DNA from: Prevotellaceae bacterium
GTDB lineage: Bacteria > Bacteroidota > Bacteroidia > Bacteroidales > UBA932
DNA: 5,976 nt
Direction: 5' to 3'
Assembly: GCA_031287815.1 (NCBI GenBank)
Contig: JAITSM010000191.1
Location: 1-5,976 of the forward strand
Below are positions 5,102 to 5,976 of the stretch, piece after piece. The position numbers and the translations under genes are program-made. Each line of letters starts with the position of its first letter. Position 1 is the first letter of the stretch. Below the pieces are notes generated by a model. That model did not search any database. It worked only from the letters and a program-made list of their open reading frames with translations, and was not told where the DNA came from.

Positions 5102-5164
5102 TTTCCCGTTACCGGAAATCTGTTTTCCGTTACCGGAAATTTCGTTTCCGGTATCGGAAATTCG
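5102..5164. repeat. Three 21-bp palindromic repeats in the divergent intergenic region
   Basis: Units begin at 5102, 5123 and 5144. Each carries a hairpin core: TTTCCG, a 4-base loop, CGGAAA (perfect at 5124-5139 and 5145-5160, one mismatch at 5102-5118). The first two units share the identical core CGTTACCGGAAAT at 5107-5119 and 5128-5140. A 21-base period is two helical turns, so the palindromes face the same side of the DNA. They begin exactly upstream of the M28 -33 box. They could be operator sites or a short minisatellite; the sequence does not decide. Confidence 0.85.
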
Positions 5165-5238
5165 GGTTCTTTTAGCAGAAAATCCAATAAAATCAGTTTT
5201 TTTATGGTATGGGGCACAAAAAATCCATTGTTGTTATA

Positions 5239-5246
5239 TATCTTTG
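5239..5246 (+). promoter_or_regulatory. -7 element for mtgA
   Basis: TATCTTTG fits the Bacteroidota TAnnTTTG element and would start transcription near 5253, about 11 bases before the mtgA ATG. No TTTG or TTG is present at the expected position about 19 bases upstream (near 5216-5219). The site is either weak or depends on an activator. Confidence 0.45.
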
Positions 5247-5263
5247 CAAAATCATTTTCAGGT

Positions 5264-5953
5264 ATGAGAAAACGAATACGCCGCCTGCTGTTTTATTTGC
5301 TGTGCCTGCTGGCAGGATTGTTCGCGCTGTCGGTATTGCAGGTGGTGGCGGGATACTGGTTGCCGGTATTCCGCACGCCGCTGATGAGCATCCGCTCATG
5401 GGAACACCGCAGCGATAGCACGTGGAAAACGCGCTATACATGGGTCCCGTTGGAAAAAATTTCCCCCCGGCTGGTGCAGGCGGTGATTGCGTCGGAAGAC
5501 AACCGCTTCGAACAGCACAGCGGGTTTGACTGGATAGAACTGGATATCGCATGGCACAACGAAAAACGGAAACAGCAGCGCGGCGCAAGCACCATCACGC
5601 AACAGGTGGCCAAAAATGTTTTCCTTTGGCCGCAGCGTTCCTGGCTGCGCAAAGGTTTGGAAGCCTACTACACCGTACTGATAGAATTATTTTGGAGCAA
5701 GGAGCGCATCATGGAAATCTATCTGAACGTGGCGGAAATGGGCAAGGGCATCTATGGAGCGGAAGCGGCTGCACAGTTTTATTATAAAAAACCGGCGGCG
5801 AAATTAACGGCGGAGGAAGCGGCCATGTTGGCGGCATGCCTTCCCAATCCCTTGCACCGCAACCCGAAGAAACCAACGGCCTATTTGCTCCAACGGCAAA
5901 AAACCATTATGAACCTGATGCGGAAACTGCCGCAGCCGGGCTTTTTGGAGTAG
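5264..5953 (+). CDS. mtgA: Monofunctional peptidoglycan glycosyltransferase MtgA
   Basis: This GT51-family enzyme polymerises lipid II into glycan strands at the outer face of the inner membrane and lacks a transpeptidase domain. It is 229 residues long, the usual size. A basic N-terminus (MRKRIRR) precedes one membrane anchor at about 8-30. Family motifs are present in order: SEDNRFEQHSGFDW (77-90) with catalytic E78; RGASTITQQVAKN (106-118); KERIMEIYLNVAEMG (146-160) with the second conserved Glu; and GIYGAEAAAQFYYKKPA (162-178). The ATG at 5264 starts directly before the membrane anchor. The frame is open back to 4997, but that extension runs antisense through the M28 signal region and the 21-bp repeats and has no protein character. 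The gene is divergent from M28-ligA. Its TAG stop (5951-5953) lies inside a heptamer array. Confidence 0.96.
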   Translation: MRKRIRRLLFYLLCLLAGLFALSVLQVVAGYWLPVFRTPLMSIRSWEHRSDSTWKTRYTWVPLEKISPRLVQAVIASEDNRFEQHSGFDWIELDIAWHNEKRKQQRGASTITQQVAKNVFLWPQRSWLRKGLEAYYTVLIELFWSKERIMEIYLNVAEMGKGIYGAEAAAQFYYKKPAAKLTAEEAAMLAACLPNPLHRNPKKPTAYLLQRQKTIMNLMRKLPQPGFLE

Positions 5954-5976
5954 GATGTATGAAGTATGAGGTATGA
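5950..5976. repeat. Heptamer array on the mtgA stop codon
   Basis: Steps start at 5950, 5957, 5964 and 5971, with GTATGAA at 5957-5963 and GTATGAG at 5964-5970; the array is cut off by the window end. The first step contains the mtgA stop TAG (5951-5953), and TGA recurs in later units. This mirrors the heptamer array at the 3' end of ligA. Confidence 0.8.

Noticed and set aside
4997..5263. N-terminal extension of mtgA to the ATG at 4997
   Set aside because: It runs antisense through the M28 signal peptide, the M28 promoter and the 21-bp repeats. The MtgA membrane anchor begins right after the ATG at 5264.

Overview
The window comes from a member of the Bacteroidota, most likely Bacteroidales or a relative. 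Three things point there. Promoter-like sites fit the Bacteroidota consensus (TTTG, about 19 bases, TAnnTTTG). The genes lack Shine-Dalgarno sequences and have A/T-rich start regions. The proteins also fit: a secreted protein with a Fibrobacter succinogenes major paralogous (FISUMP) domain, exported proteins whose mature part starts with Q after an AxA or CA site, and a LigA with the KFDG active site. Genes are moderately GC-rich and intergenic DNA is very AT-rich, except for GC-rich repeats.

Layout. Positions 1-541 hold no convincing gene. They contain a 21-bp tandem repeat array (about 12 units) ending in a perfect hairpin, then a mosaic of three different 7-bp-period arrays joined by a near-palindromic 12-mer, then a GC-rich stem-loop. 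Positions 542-1606 (minus) encode the secreted FISUMP-type protein. Positions 1607-2036 are an AT-rich upstream region with a good promoter near 1972-2001 and several long perfect inverted repeats, two of them interlocked. Positions 2058-4058 (minus) encode the NAD+-dependent DNA ligase LigA. Positions 4070-5056 (minus) encode an exported M28-family metallopeptidase-like protein just upstream of ligA, probably in one transcript. Positions 5057-5263 are a divergent intergenic region with a near-perfect promoter for the M28-ligA pair, three 21-bp hairpin-forming repeats abutting it, and a -7 element for the plus-strand gene. Positions 5264-5953 (plus) encode the monofunctional peptidoglycan glycosyltransferase MtgA, and a 7-bp-period array starts on its stop codon.

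The genes are mostly ordinary housekeeping and cell-envelope functions: replication and repair ligation, septal or lateral wall polymerisation, an envelope peptidase homologue and a surface or secreted protein. I see no defence system, prophage, transposase or CRISPR array.

The unusual content is in the non-coding DNA. All tandem repeats have periods of 7 or 21 bp. Heptamer arrays supply or overlap the stop codons of both ligA and mtgA. A palindromic linker recurs beside the heptamer arrays. The FISUMP upstream region could fold into a pseudoknot-like RNA or act as inverted DNA sites. Separately, the M28 protein appears to have lost its catalytic Glu and one zinc-ligand His, so it may be a pseudoenzyme.
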